Part shown: positions 37,361 to 47,154 of the stretch, in pieces
Layout: every line of letters starts with the position of its first letter
Position numbering within the stretch: the first letter of the stretch is position 1
NCBI GenBank assembly: GCA_001485295.1
Contig: BBOA01000001.1
Span: 342,942-406,941, forward strand
Direction of reading: 5' to 3'
Source of the DNA: Type-B symbiont of Plautia stali
Lineage (GTDB): Bacteria; Pseudomonadota; Gammaproteobacteria; Enterobacterales; Enterobacteriaceae
DNA length: 64,000 bases
The notes under the pieces: generated by a model
The model's database searches: none
The model's input: only the letters and a program-made list of their open reading frames with translations
Told to the model about the DNA's origin: nothing
Position numbers and translations under genes: made by a program

Positions 37361-37579
37361 ACGCAAAAGACGCGCTGCGAATCAATCTCCTTCGCCGCCA
37401 CTAAAGTTTACAAATTTCTGGCCGTCTTACCTTGAGGAAAGCGCGAATTTACCCGGCGGGTTCTTGATAAAAAAACAAACAATGCTAATGTTAGACTGCG
37501 GTAGCGGAGTTTTTTGATAAAATGCAAGTCTGAGACGCGTTTCGCGTCACTGTTCTTCCTCACTTAAGGTACACACAGC

Positions 37580-38326
37580 ATGGGCAAAATCGCACTTCTG
37601 TTTGCGATGATTTTGATACCAGCCCTTAGTATGGCAATGACTCCCGAGCCGACACAGCAGATGTCGGCGCCGGTGAGCAAAGAATTAAAGAAACAGTTAC
37701 TCGGTACCCCAGTTTATATTCAGATTTTTAAGGAAGAATGCACGCTAAAGCTTTACGGCAAAATCGGCAACGAATTTCGCCTGCTCGATAGCTACCGTAT
37801 CTGTAATTTTTCCGGCGGCCTCGGCCCGAAACGCCGCGAAGGGGATTTTAAAAGCCCGGAAGGTTTCTACAGCGTTAGGCTGAACCAGCTTAAGCCGGAC
37901 AGCCGCTTTTATCGCGCCATCAACGTCGGCTTCCCTAACCAGTACGATCGCGACCACGCCTATACCGGCAACTACCTGATGATCCACGGCGACTGCAAAT
38001 CGGTTGGCTGCTACGCCATGACCGACTCCTATATGAACGAGATCTTTACCTACGTTAACGCGGCGCTGCGCAACGGTCAGCCGCAGGTGGAGATCGGAAT
38101 CTATCCGTTCCGTATGACGGACAGCAATATGCAGCGCCACGGCTACTCTACCTACACCACCTTCTGGCGCGAGCTGCAGCCGGGCTACGCTTGGTTTGAG
38201 AAATACCATCAGCCGCCGACGGTCAACGTCGCCAGCGGCAGCTACTTGATGAACAGCAGCAGTCCGGTTATCGTCAATCCCGAAGCCGCGTCTAAATCAT
38301 TCCTGGCGCTCTCCAAGGCAGAATAA
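37580..38326 (+). CDS. dpaA: L,D-transpeptidase-fold murein hydrolase DpaA (YafK)
   Basis: In E. coli DpaA (YafK, LdtF) detaches Braun lipoprotein from peptidoglycan. 248 residues against 246. Signal peptide MGKIALLFAMILIPALSMA with an AxA-like cleavage. The YkuD domain has VYIQIFKEECTLKLYGK, LGPKRREGDFKSPEGFYSV, and the catalytic motif YLMIHGDCKSVGCYAMTDSYMNEIF, with His in HGDC and the nucleophilic Cys in GCYAM. TAAGGTACACACAGC precedes the ATG. Intact; divergent from dead dinB and convergent with dead yafJ. Confidence 0.93.
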   Translation: MGKIALLFAMILIPALSMAMTPEPTQQMSAPVSKELKKQLLGTPVYIQIFKEECTLKLYGKIGNEFRLLDSYRICNFSGGLGPKRREGDFKSPEGFYSVRLNQLKPDSRFYRAINVGFPNQYDRDHAYTGNYLMIHGDCKSVGCYAMTDSYMNEIFTYVNAALRNGQPQVEIGIYPFRMTDSNMQRHGYSTYTTFWRELQPGYAWFEKYHQPPTVNVASGSYLMNSSSPVIVNPEAASKSFLALSKAE

Positions 38327-38334
38327 CGCCCACT

Positions 38335-39075
38335 CGCCTAGTACGTCCGGTGCCAAGTTTCATTTTCCGTCAGCGGCTGCGTCGCAATGACCGTTACTAT
38401 GTCGTTAGCGGTGGTGTGTTGCTGGAAATCGATCTCCGCGTCCTGATCGAGTAGCTGCGCTTTGCTGAAGGGCGCGCGGCACGTGATCCATCAGAGATTA
38501 ATGAAGCAGAAAGCTATCAGATAGCGCCCGTCCGACAGCAGCACATTAAACACCCCTTTTCTGCCGCAGCTCGCCCGCCAGCTCTGCCACGTAGCGAAAC
38601 ACAGCCGGCCAGTTAGCAGGCGTACACTGATAGCGCGTTGCCAGCTTGTGCAGGATCCAGCAGAACGCTTTTTAGCTGTCGATGTCGCTTACGGGGCGAA
38701 AATAGCCGGTTTCCAGCTGGTGATAGCCTTTCTCAGTTGTCCGTTGTACACGTAGGTCCAGTTGCGTCCCCATAGCTCGCGGGTAAAAGGATGGGTGTTT
38801 TCCAGCGAAACTGGCCCACTGGCCCACGATTCGCCTAACGGATATGCACCACTACCGAATGGGACTTGATGGGATACTCCTGCACCAGCCGCACGATGGG
38901 CGAGTTATAGCTCGGCAGCGGATCTTTAAAAGGTGCTGCAACTCCGGTCTTCATAAAAGGTGATGCCCCAGCCATCTTTATGCAGGCCAGTTTCGCCGCC
39001 GCGCTGTACCAGGCCGGTAAAACTGAAACAGATATCGGTTGGAACGTTAGCGCTCATCCCGAGCAATTAGCACAT
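38335..39075 (-). pseudogene. yafJ: Class II glutamine amidotransferase YafJ remnant
   Basis: Putative glutamine amidotransferase (255 residues in E. coli). The minus strand begins ATG TGC TAA at 39075, so codon 3 is a stop where Glu is expected; the catalytic Cys2 is encoded. [40 protein letters not shown] is well kept. Stops, a shift and an 8-bp tandem duplication (38811-38826) follow, then [26 protein letters not shown], shifts, and KGVFNVLLSDGRYLIAFC to [13 protein letters not shown]. The C terminus is lost. Confidence 0.88.
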
Positions 39076-39123
39076 AGCTACCGCCTTAAAGGCCGCCAGC
39101 CGCTAATCCGGCGGCCGGCGCCT

Positions 39124-39702
39124 TTACTTCACCATCTCTTTTTCAATCAGCAGTATCAGGATATGAATCACTTTGATGTGGATCTCCTGAATGCGATCGG
39201 CATAGCCGAAGTGCGGCACGCAAATTTCGATATCCGCCGTGCCCGCCATCTTGCCGCCATCTTTGCCAGTCAGCGTGATTACCTTAATGCCCTGAGCGCG
39301 CGCAGCTTCGATCGCCTTGATGATATTAACCGAGTTGCCTGAGGTCGACAGCCCTAGCAGCACGTCGCCCGGGCGACCGACTGCCTCTATATAGCGCGAG
39401 AAAACGTAGCCGTAGCCGAAGTCGTTGCTGACGCAGGAAAGATGGCTGACGTCGGAGATGGCAATGGCTGGATAGCCCGGACGGTTTTCGCGATAGCGGC
39501 CGGTCAGCTCTTCTGCAAAATGCATCGCATCGCAGTGCGAGCCGCCGTTACCGCAGGAGAGCACTTTCCCGCCCGCTTTAAAGCTGTCGGCCAGCAGCAC
39601 TGCCGCGCGCTGAATCGCGTAAATATTGGCTTCATCGCCGAGGAAGTTGTTAAGCATATCCGCTGCTTCATTCAGCTCGCCGCGAATGATGTCTTGGTAC
39701 AT
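39124..39702 (-). CDS. gmhA: Phosphoheptose isomerase
   Basis: GmhA (LpcA) converts sedoheptulose 7-phosphate to D-glycero-D-manno-heptose 7-phosphate, the first step towards LPS inner-core heptose. 192 residues, as in E. coli, from the ATG at 39700-39702 ([17 protein letters not shown]); an upstream in-frame ATG adds 12 residues without homology. SIS domain: [37 protein letters not shown] with the metal-site His and Glu in the DAMHFAEE segment, [21 protein letters not shown] and [12 protein letters not shown]. Intact, implying a heptose-containing LPS core. Confidence 0.95.
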   Translation of the reverse strand: MYQDIIRGELNEAADMLNNFLGDEANIYAIQRAAVLLADSFKAGGKVLSCGNGGSHCDAMHFAEELTGRYRENRPGYPAIAISDVSHLSCVSNDFGYGYVFSRYIEAVGRPGDVLLGLSTSGNSVNIIKAIEAARAQGIKVITLTGKDGGKMAGTADIEICVPHFGYADRIQEIHIKVIHILILLIEKEMVK

Positions 39703-39925
39703 AGGGATGTCCTTGTAAGTAAAAGAGTGACTCTGCAAGTTTAACGGAATGGCGGAGTGCCGCGAAGTGTGCGCCGCGCGAAGCCCGGTTCTTCTGCGTT
39801 GCTAGCACGGTGATTTTGTGGATCAGGTTGTAATTGCGATGTAAACGAATTGCTAATTTTGGCCCGCTGTCATAAATTTCTAACATAATAGGCTAGACAT
39901 CTTACTACTTACGGTAGCCGTGATT

Positions 39926-42103
39926 ATGGCGGCTGTGTCGATCCTTACAACGCTGGTGCTCATTAGCACACTGTTCTATCACCGCGTTTCCCTGACGGCG
40001 AGCAGCGCGATTCTGCTGCTGTAGAGACCCGTCGGCTGGAGCGCGGACGCACCTCTGGACGCCTTGGCTGCTGCTGGCGATTATCCTGCTGCCGCTTAAC
40101 CTCTCCTCTGTAGTACGTCGCGCGATGTTTTCAAAGCCGATGCTGCAGCGCTTTCAAAAGGTGATGCCGCCGATGTCGCGTATAGAAAAAGAAACGATCG
40201 ACGCCGGTCCCACCTAGTGGGAAGGCGATCTGTTCCACGGCAAACCGGGCTGGCAGAAGCTGCACAACTATCCGCAGCCTCGTCTGAGGCCGCAGGAGCA
40301 GGCGTTTCTCGACGGGCCAGTGGAAGAGGCATGCCGCATGGCCAACGACTTTTCCATTACCCATGAGATTGCGGATCTGCCGCTGGAGCTGTGAGCCTAT
40401 CTGAAAGAGTAGCGCTTTTTCGCCATGATCATCAAGAAAGAGTACGGCGGCCTAGAGTTTTCTGCCTACGCGCAGGCGCGCGTGCTGCAAAAACTGGCAG
40501 GCGTCTCCGGCATTCTGGCGATTACCGTCGGCGTACCTACCTCGCTCGGTCCGGGCGAGCTGTTGCAGCATTATGGCACCAACGAGCAGAAAGATCACTA
40601 TCTGCTTCGCCTAGCGTGCGGCGAAGAGATCTCCTATTTCGCGCTGACCAGCCCGGAAGCCGGCTCCGACGCAGGTGCTGGGCGGGCGCCTGACCTGAAA
40701 TAAACACTATATCACGCTGGCGCCGTAAGCTCTCTAATCCCGCTAATCCCGCTAAACGTGCCGTTTCAGAACGGCCCGACGAGCGGCAAGGATATATTTT
40801 CGTTCCGATTGACTTTATTATCAGCGGGTCGCAGATAGCGTGTCAGGGCTGGCGGATGCTGGTTGAATGCCTGTCGGTTGTCGGTAGGACGCGGCGTCAC
40901 CCTGCCCTCAAACTCGACCAGCAGCCTGAAAAGCGTGGCGCTGGGCCACCGGCGCCTACGCGCACATTCGCTGTCAGTTCAAAGTCTCTATCGGCAAAAT
41001 GGAGGGCATTCAGGAGCCGCTGACGCGCATCGCCAGCAACGCCTACGTAATGGACGCTGCCGCGACGCTGATCACCACCGGCATTATGCAGGAGGAAAAC
41101 CGGCGGTGCTGTCGGCGATTGTGAATGAAGTATCACTGCACCCATCGCGGCCAGCGCGCCATCATGGACGCCATGGGTATCGCCGGCGGCCGAGGTATTA
41201 TGCTCGGCAACAGCAACTTCCTCACCCGCGCCTATCAGGGTGCACTGATCGCCATTACAGTAGAAGACGCCAATATTCTGACGCGTAGCATGATTATCTT
41301 CGGGCAGGGCGCCATCTGCTGTTATCCGTTCGTGCTAAAAGAGATAGCGGCGGCGAGTCAGGATCTCAACACCTTTGACGCCGCTCTGTTCAGCCATATC
41401 GGCTACGTGGGCAGCAACGCCGTGCGCAGCCTGTGGCTCGGCCTGACGGCAGGAGGCACCAGCGCCTCGCCGACGCGCGAGGCTACTACCAGCATCTCAA
41501 CCTGCTGAGCGTCAACTTGGCGCTGCTGTCCGACACGTCAATGGCGGTGCCAGGCGGCAGCCTGAAGCGATGCGAGCCTATCTCGGCGACGTGCTGAGCT
41601 AGCTCTGCTACGTTGAAGCGCTACGACGACGAAAGGCGCCACGAGGCCGCTGCACTGGGGCGTGCAGGATGCGCTGCATTAGGCGAAGCAGGCGATTGAG
41701 GATCTGCTGCGCAACTTCCCCAATGGGCTGGCGGCGGGCGTGCTGCGCATGATGATTTTCGCCGGCGGCACGCACTTGCCTAGCGCCGAGCGACCGGCTG
41801 GATCATAAGCTGGCGAAGCTGCTACAGTTGCCTTCCGCGACCCGTACGTGTCTAGGAAGCGGCCAGTATCTGACGCTGAGACAGCATAATCCGGCGGGCC
41901 AGCTTGAGCATGCTTTGCAGGAGGTGATGGCGGCGGAAGCGATCCACGATCGCCTGTGCAAACAGCAGAAACAGCACTTCTCGTTCACCCGACTGGATGC
42001 GCTGGTGCAGCAGGCGCTGAAAGTGGGCTGGATTGACACCGCCGAGGCCGAGGTGCTGACGCGCGCCGAAGTGAGTCGTCTACGCGCCATTATCCATCCC
42101 TGA
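39926..42103 (+). pseudogene. fadE: Acyl-CoA dehydrogenase FadE remnant
   Basis: FadE (814 residues) starts fatty-acid beta-oxidation. The plus strand from ATG 39926 gives a membrane segment ending FYHRVSLT, a TAG, then VMPPMSR, TIDAGPT and TAG where Trp belongs before WEGDLF (40215-40217), [25 protein letters not shown]. After more stops it gives [51 protein letters not shown], a shift and deletion near 40680, [56 protein letters not shown], and ends SDKLDHKLAKLLQ, SRTRLGS-like text and FTRLDALVQQ. At least ten lesions; fatty-acid catabolism is lost here. Confidence 0.93.
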
Positions 42104-42236
42104 GGTGCGCCCTTCAACGGGCCAACGCGCTGCGTTGTTCAAAAACGCTCCCGGCGTTTTTGTCCCTGCCGTAGGACGCTTTGCTCTTCGGGCCGTGCCA
42201 CCCGCGCGTTAAACTGACGTGCGGCCTGACTTACCC

Positions 42237-42852
42237 TTAACCCGCCTGCCGAATACGCGCGATCGACGCCTCGGCATCCTCTACGTGATCCGCCGCCAGA
42301 ATCAGCGTGCGTCTCAGCGTAATGCAGCTGTGGATACACTCGGCGCGCATTGCCTCTCCTTAATCAGCTTCCATATCCGCGATGTGCGACATGCCGACAG
42401 TGCGGCGGATCAGCTCAGTGCCGCAGTAGCCAATGGCATCGGTCCACACCTTGCGCAGAAAAAGCCTGCGCATAGCCTGTATACGCCAGCGCCACGTCCG
42501 CTGTTTTCTCTTCCGCCAGCACCAGGAAGCGTGCAGCAAAGGTATTCCACACTTCGCGCACGTCTTTGAGCCGCAGCTCCCGCGCGTTTACCGCCTCGCG
42601 CGGGGCCAGCAGGCCCGGCAGACCATAGTAGTTAATCAACAGGTTGCCCAGCGCGGTGCCAACGTCGAAGCCGATGGGGCCGAAATAGCCGAACTCCGCG
42701 TCGATCGCCTTCAGGCTGTTATCGGCGACGAAGATCGAGCCGCTGTGAAATCCCCATGCAGCAGCGCCGCGGCATGGGTGAAAAAGCGGTGTTTTAGCCC
42801 GGCGACGGCGATGCGCAGCACCACGCTGGATCGCCAGTGCGCTAGCGGTCTC
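42237..42852 (-). pseudogene. mtnK: 5-methylthioribose kinase remnant (C-terminal half)
   Basis: MtnK phosphorylates methylthioribose in methionine salvage. The minus strand carries [102 protein letters not shown] (kinase DAEFGYFGP motif), and in shifted frames [53 protein letters not shown]-stop. The N-terminal ~200 residues are gone. The fragment abuts an mtnA fragment on the opposite strand. Confidence 0.85.
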
Positions 42853-43050
42853 GACATACCTATTGAACAGCACGCCGCCAGTGAAGCGACCGGCGTGGCG
42901 GACAGCTTCGGCATCGTACTGTGGGCGCTGGAGAATGCGGACGTCTTTAACCCGGCGTTTGACGTGACGCCTGCGGCGCTGATCAGCGGCTGGGTGCTGG
43001 ATACCGGCGTGGAGACGTACAGCGCGTCGCGGCCGTCCGCTGCAAAGTAG
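42853..43050 (+). pseudogene. mtnA: Methylthioribose-1-phosphate isomerase remnant (C terminus)
   Basis: Plus-strand frame [13 protein letters not shown], then [30 protein letters not shown], stop TAG 43048-43050. The [12 protein letters not shown] motif is characteristic of the C terminus of MtnA, the next enzyme after MtnK. About 60 of ~350 residues survive. It is head-to-head with the mtnK fragment, as expected if a deletion removed the two divergent N termini, and it overlaps the truncated hiuH. Confidence 0.78.
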
Positions 43051-43250
43051 TCGCCGATCTTGACCGTCAGGCGATAGTGGCCTAGGGTCAGCGGCTCCGG
43101 CGTCAAATCGGCGACGCGCCCGTCGCTGTAGCATTCTGCAACCGGCAGCCAGCCCTCCGTGCTGTTCTAATCAGGGGAGATAGCGATGCCGACCGCTGGT
43201 TTGCCCAGTGCGGTATCAAGAATATAGGTGGTGAGGGGTGCTCAGTTCAT
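43018..43250 (-). pseudogene. hiuH: 5-hydroxyisourate hydrolase remnant
   Basis: HIU hydrolase (transthyretin-like, about 110-115 residues) converts 5-hydroxyisourate to OHCU in urate breakdown. The minus strand reads [75 protein letters not shown] and is then cut off. The C-terminal YRGS tetrapeptide and about 30 residues are missing. Its start overlaps the hpxK stop (ATGA), so it was the last gene of the hpxF-K operon. Loss of this urate-level enzyme leaves allantoin as the likely entry point of the pathway. Confidence 0.85.
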
Positions 43251-44506
43251 GGCGCGCCTCGCTGCGCCAGCTGGCACACAGCGTGCAGGTAAGCGCGTAC
43301 CGCCAGCGACACATCCTCGGTCATCACCGCTTCCGCCGGATGATGGCTGATGCCGTGTTCGTTGCGTAAGAACAGCATGCCAACCGGCCAGCGCTCGGCA
43401 ATAGCGGTGGCGTCATGGCCCGCGCCGCTCGGCAGCGCTAGCGTGCAGCCCTGCACCGTCTCGACGGCGCTGCTCAGCGCCTGCTGCAGCGTGCTGTCGC
43501 AGGCGGTGGCGCTGATGCGATAATACTCTTCTGCCTCGAAGCGCAGGCCGCGCCGCCGCGCGATTGCCTCGCCCTGTGTCAGCAGGCTCGACAGCAGCCG
43601 CTCCAGCGGTAGATCCTGCGGGCCGCGCACGTCAAGCGACAGCGCGACCTCGTCGGGAATAACATTGACCGCGCCGGGCACGCAGCTCAGCGTGCCGACC
43701 GTGGCCACCAGCTGCGAATCCTGCTCGCGGGTCGTCGCCTCGATAAAGACCATCCACTCCGCCGCCGCCGCCAGCGCGTCTTTACGGTGGGTCATCGGTA
43801 CCGTGCCTGCGTGGCCCGCCTCGCCGGTAAAGCGACAGCTGAGACGCCGCGCGCCGTTGATGGCGGTGACCACGCCCAGCGCCAGCCCCTCCTGCTCCAA
43901 GCAAGGCCCCTGTTCGATATGCAGTTCAAGATAGGCGACGATGGCGTTCAGGTCTCGGGCAGCGCGCGGGATCGCCCCGGCGTCCAGTCCTACATCCGCC
44001 ATCGCCTGCGCGACGGTGATGCCGTTGCCGTCCGGGTAGGTGGCCCAGCTCTCCGGCCAGCTGCCGGCGATGCCGCGGCTGCCAAGAAGCGCAATGCCGA
44101 AGCGCGTACCCTCTTCGTCGCCGAAGCCGATGATTTCGACCGCCAGCGGTAGACGCCGCTGCTGCTGATGCAGCCACTGCACGATTTCAATGGCGGTCAG
44201 CACGCCGAGCATGCCGTCGTAGCGGCCGGCGTTGCGCACCGTATCGAGGTGTGAGCCGAGCAGCAGCGCGGGCACGCCGTGGCTCGTGCCTTCGTAACGG
44301 CCGCAGATATTGCCGACCTCATCCTGCCAGACGCGCATGCCGGCCTGCGCCATCCACTCGCCGACCTGCGCGTTGGCGCGCAGATGCTGCGGCGAGAGAT
44401 AGACGCGCGTCAGCTGATCGGGAGATTCGCTGATCGCCGCCAGCGCATCGCAGCGCGCCATCACGCGTTCGGCGGCGAGCTGCGCCTCAACGGCGTTCAT
44501 TATCAT
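43247..44506 (-). CDS. hpxK: Allantoate amidohydrolase
   Basis: M20-family metal hydrolase that turns allantoate into ureidoglycine, CO2 and ammonia. 419 residues. Metal ligands are visible: His and Asp in LLLGSHLDTVRNAGRYDGMLGVL, Glu pair in GFGDEEGTRFGIALLGSRGIAG, His in AYLELHIEQGPCLE, His in NEHGISHHPAEA. The lid domain has GEAGHAGTVPMTHRKDALAAAAE. ATG overlaps the hpxJ stop. It could also be a carbamoyl-amino-acid hydrolase, since the families are close, but adjacency to hpxJ and the allantoinase supports allantoate. Intact. Confidence 0.9.
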   Translation of the reverse strand: MIMNAVEAQLAAERVMARCDALAAISESPDQLTRVYLSPQHLRANAQVGEWMAQAGMRVWQDEVGNICGRYEGTSHGVPALLLGSHLDTVRNAGRYDGMLGVLTAIEIVQWLHQQQRRLPLAVEIIGFGDEEGTRFGIALLGSRGIAGSWPESWATYPDGNGITVAQAMADVGLDAGAIPRAARDLNAIVAYLELHIEQGPCLEQEGLALGVVTAINGARRLSCRFTGEAGHAGTVPMTHRKDALAAAAEWMVFIEATTREQDSQLVATVGTLSCVPGAVNVIPDEVALSLDVRGPQDLPLERLLSSLLTQGEAIARRRGLRFEAEEYYRISATACDSTLQQALSSAVETVQGCTLALPSGAGHDATAIAERWPVGMLFLRNEHGISHHPAEAVMTEDVSLAVRAYLHAVCQLAQRGAP

Positions 44507-45750
44507 GCGTCACTCCCGTAGCGATCCCAAGCAGCCTGCATCGCCGCGCCCTGCATCGCCGCGCCCTGCGTCGCGCGGTAGCCAACGTGGGTCAGCACTG
44601 CCTCCAGCGCCGCCAGCGTGGTCATCACGCAATCTTTACGCGCGTTGTAACCCATGGTGCCGATGCGCCATATCTTGCCGTGCAGCAGCCCGAACGAGGT
44701 GCCGATCTCGATGCCGAAATCTTCTAGCATCAGCGCGCGCACTTGGTCGCCGTTGACGCCCTGCGGGATCACCACGCCAAGCACGTTGTTCATCTTATGC
44801 TTCAGGTCGCCGAAGGTTTCCAGCCCCATGCCCTGAATGCCCTTCAGCAGCGCTTCGCCGTGCAGCTTGTGACGCGCGATGCCTTCGTCCAGTCCTTCCT
44901 GCAGGATGAGCCGCGCGCACTCGCGCGCGCCGAACAGCGCGCTGGTCGCTTCGGTGTGGTGGTTGAGGCGCTCCGGCCCCCAATAATCCATGATCATGCC
45001 GAGATCGAAATAGTTGGAGTATATCATCTCTTCATCGCCGTCCTGATGCGCGGCGGTGCGGATCCCCTCTTCAACGCATTTGCGGCGGCGAATCGCCTCT
45101 TCCATCTGCGGACTTAAGGTAATCGGCGAGGTGCCGGAAGGTCCGCCGAGGCATTTTTGCATCCCGGCCGAAACCGCATCCAGCCCCCAAGCGTCGGTCT
45201 CCAGCGCGTTGCCGCCGAGCGACGCGGTGGCGTCGGTGTAGAAGAGCACGCCATACTTTTGGCAGATCGCGCCCAGCTCCGCCAGCGGTTGCAGCATGGT
45301 GGTCGAGGTGTCGCCCTGCACCGTCAGCAGCAGGCGCGGCTTAACGCGCTTAATTGCGTCCTCGATCTGATCCGGCGTAAACACCTCGCCCCACGACGTC
45401 TCGATGGTGTGCACCTCGGCGCGGCAGCGGCGGGCGATCTCGCATAGCAGATGGCCGAAGCGGCCGAATACTGGCACCAGCACTCGATCGCCGGTACGGA
45501 TCGCCGACAGCAGGAGTGCCTCGATCCCGGCGCGCGAGGTGCCGTCGATCAATAGCGTCCAGCGGTTTTCGGTGCGAAAGACGCTACGATAGAGCGCCAT
45601 CACCTCATTCATATAGCGGGTCATTGCCGGATCGTACTGGCCGATCAGCTGGCTCGACATGGCGCGCAGCACGCGCGGATCGGCGTTGATAGGCCCTGGC
45701 CCCATCAGTAGACGCTGGGGCGGATTGATTTGCGGGTAGCGGTTTTCCAT
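44503..45750 (-). CDS. hpxJ: (S)-Ureidoglycine-glyoxylate aminotransferase
   Basis: Class V PLP aminotransferase (PucG/HpxJ type) that transfers the amino group of ureidoglycine to glyoxylate, giving oxalurate and glycine. I start at the ATG at 45748-45750 (MENRYPQINPPQRLLMGPGPINADP) preceded by AAGGAAATCAAC; 415 residues. VLVPVFGRFGHLLCEIARR, QGDTSTTMLQPL, DATASLGGNALETDAWGLDAVSAGMQKCLGGPSGTSPI with the Schiff-base Lys in QKCLGG. The C terminus contains a 15-bp tandem duplication that doubles QGAAM in frame and is probably harmless. Coupled to hpxK by ATGA. Confidence 0.92.
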   Translation of the reverse strand: MENRYPQINPPQRLLMGPGPINADPRVLRAMSSQLIGQYDPAMTRYMNEVMALYRSVFRTENRWTLLIDGTSRAGIEALLLSAIRTGDRVLVPVFGRFGHLLCEIARRCRAEVHTIETSWGEVFTPDQIEDAIKRVKPRLLLTVQGDTSTTMLQPLAELGAICQKYGVLFYTDATASLGGNALETDAWGLDAVSAGMQKCLGGPSGTSPITLSPQMEEAIRRRKCVEEGIRTAAHQDGDEEMIYSNYFDLGMIMDYWGPERLNHHTEATSALFGARECARLILQEGLDEGIARHKLHGEALLKGIQGMGLETFGDLKHKMNNVLGVVIPQGVNGDQVRALMLEDFGIEIGTSFGLLHGKIWRIGTMGYNARKDCVMTTLAALEAVLTHVGYRATQGAAMQGAAMQAAWDRYGSDA

Positions 45751-45755
45751 GTTGA

Positions 45756-46489
45756 TTTCCTTATGAAATAAGAGTTGCACCGAGGAAATGAACTGCTTTA
45801 GCTCCGGCGTCTGCGGTGTGGCGAACAGGGTTTTGCTACTGCCCTGCTTCCAGACGCGCCCCTAGTGCACAAAGACCACGCGATCGCCGACATCGCGGGC
45901 GAAGTTTATCTCATGGGTGACGAGGATCAGCGTCATGCCTTCGACGGCGAGCTGCTCCAGCACTTTTAGCACTTTGCCCACTAGCTCGGGATCGAGCGCC
46001 GAGGTGATCTCGTCGCACAGCAGCACTTTCGGGTTCATCGTTAGTGCGCGAGCGATGGCGACGCGCTGTTGCTGGCCGCCGGAGATGTTCGCCGGGTGGT
46101 AGTCGAGGCCAACCTTCCTCCAGCATCTGCGTCGCCAGCGCACGCCACTCCGCCTCGCCTTTCTTCAGCATGCGGCGTGACGCTAGGAGCACGTTCTCCA
46201 GCGCGGTCATATGCGGAAAAAGATTGAAGTTCTGGAAGACCATGCTAACCGATCGGCTGATGTCGCGTGCCTGAGAATCGTGGTCGGTGATAGTCATGCC
46301 GCCCAGCTTAATGCTCCCTTCCTGATAGCCTTCCAGCCTGTTCATGCAGTGCAGCAGCGTGCTTTTGCCCGAACCGCTGCGGCCGATAATGGAGATCACT
46401 TCGCCCATCTCGATATCGAGATCGACGCCTTTCAGCACGTGATTGTCGCCGTAGTACTTCTGCACCTAATTAATGGTGATGAGCGGCAT
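45756..46489 (-). pseudogene. hpxI: Amino-acid-type ABC transporter ATPase remnant
   Basis: GlnQ-like ATPase of the hpxFGHI-type importer. MPLITIN is followed by TAG where CAG is expected, then VQKYYGDNHVLKGVDLDIEMGEVISIIGRSGSGKSTLLHCMNRLEGY (Walker A), SVSMVFQNFNLFPHMTALENVLLA, a frameshift near 46115, [44 protein letters not shown], and TAG for CAG at 45862-45864. The frame after that TAG runs open through the intergenic bases into hpxJ, so the original stop is also gone. Inactive. Confidence 0.9.
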
Positions 46490-47145
46490 GGAATTTTTTC
46501 TCCAGATACAGATATTGGCTGTAGCGGGACAGCGGATAACACATCAGGAAGTAGCACAGCATGACCAAGCCAAACACCTTAAACGGCTGGTAGGTTACGT
46601 TGTTCAAAAATGGTACCGGCTTTAGTCAGTTCGATGAAGCCGATAATCGAGGCGAGCGCGGTGCCTTTGATTACTTGTACGGCGAAACCCACCGTCGGCG
46701 CGATGGCGATGCGGATCGCCTGCGGTGCGATCACCCAGCACAGTATCTGGCCGAATCTGAGGCTGAGGCAAAGCGACGCCTCCCACTGCCCTTTCGGCGT
46801 CACCTGAATGTTGGCGCGGATAATCTCGGTGCTGTAGGCGCCGAGGTTAATCAACATCACCAGCAGCACCGCCTTGCCCGCCGTCAGCTTTAGGCCCAGA
46901 TTGGGCAGACCGAACATGATAAAAAAGAGCTGCACTACAAATGGGGTGTTGCGAATGATCTCAACGTACAGCCCCCAGAGGCGGCTGGCCCAGCTCGCCT
47001 GGCCGCTGCGCAGCGCAGATCCGAGGATCCCCAGCCCGACGCCGCCGACGGTGGCCAGCACCGTTAGCTGAATTGTGACCCCCAGCCCGGCGAGCAGCTC
47101 CGGCCAGTAGGGCCAGAGCGCAGGAAAGTTAAGTTGTTCGAGCAT
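46470..47145 (-). pseudogene. Amino-acid-type ABC transporter permease remnant
   Basis: HisM/GlnP-like inner-membrane permease. MLEQLNFPALWPYWPELLAGLGVTIQLTVLATVGGVGLGILGSALR, YVEIIRNTPFVVQLFFIMFGLP, INLGAYSTEIIRANIQVTPKGQWEASLCLSL (the EAA loop), GTALASIIGFIELTKAGTI, then a one-base shift near 46612. The other frame completes NNVTYQPFKVFGLVMLCYFLMCYPLSRYSQYLYLEKKFH to the stop at 46470-46472. The known cluster has two permeases (hpxG, hpxH); only one is seen, and I cannot say which. It overlaps hpxI by 20 bp. Confidence 0.85.
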
Positions 47146-47154
47146 AACCGGCCC

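Noticed and set aside
36408..37385. 325-codon open frame on the minus strand
   Set aside because: It joins correct and incorrect frames of dinB; its N-terminal 35 residues and several internal stretches have no family resemblance, so it is not a real protein.
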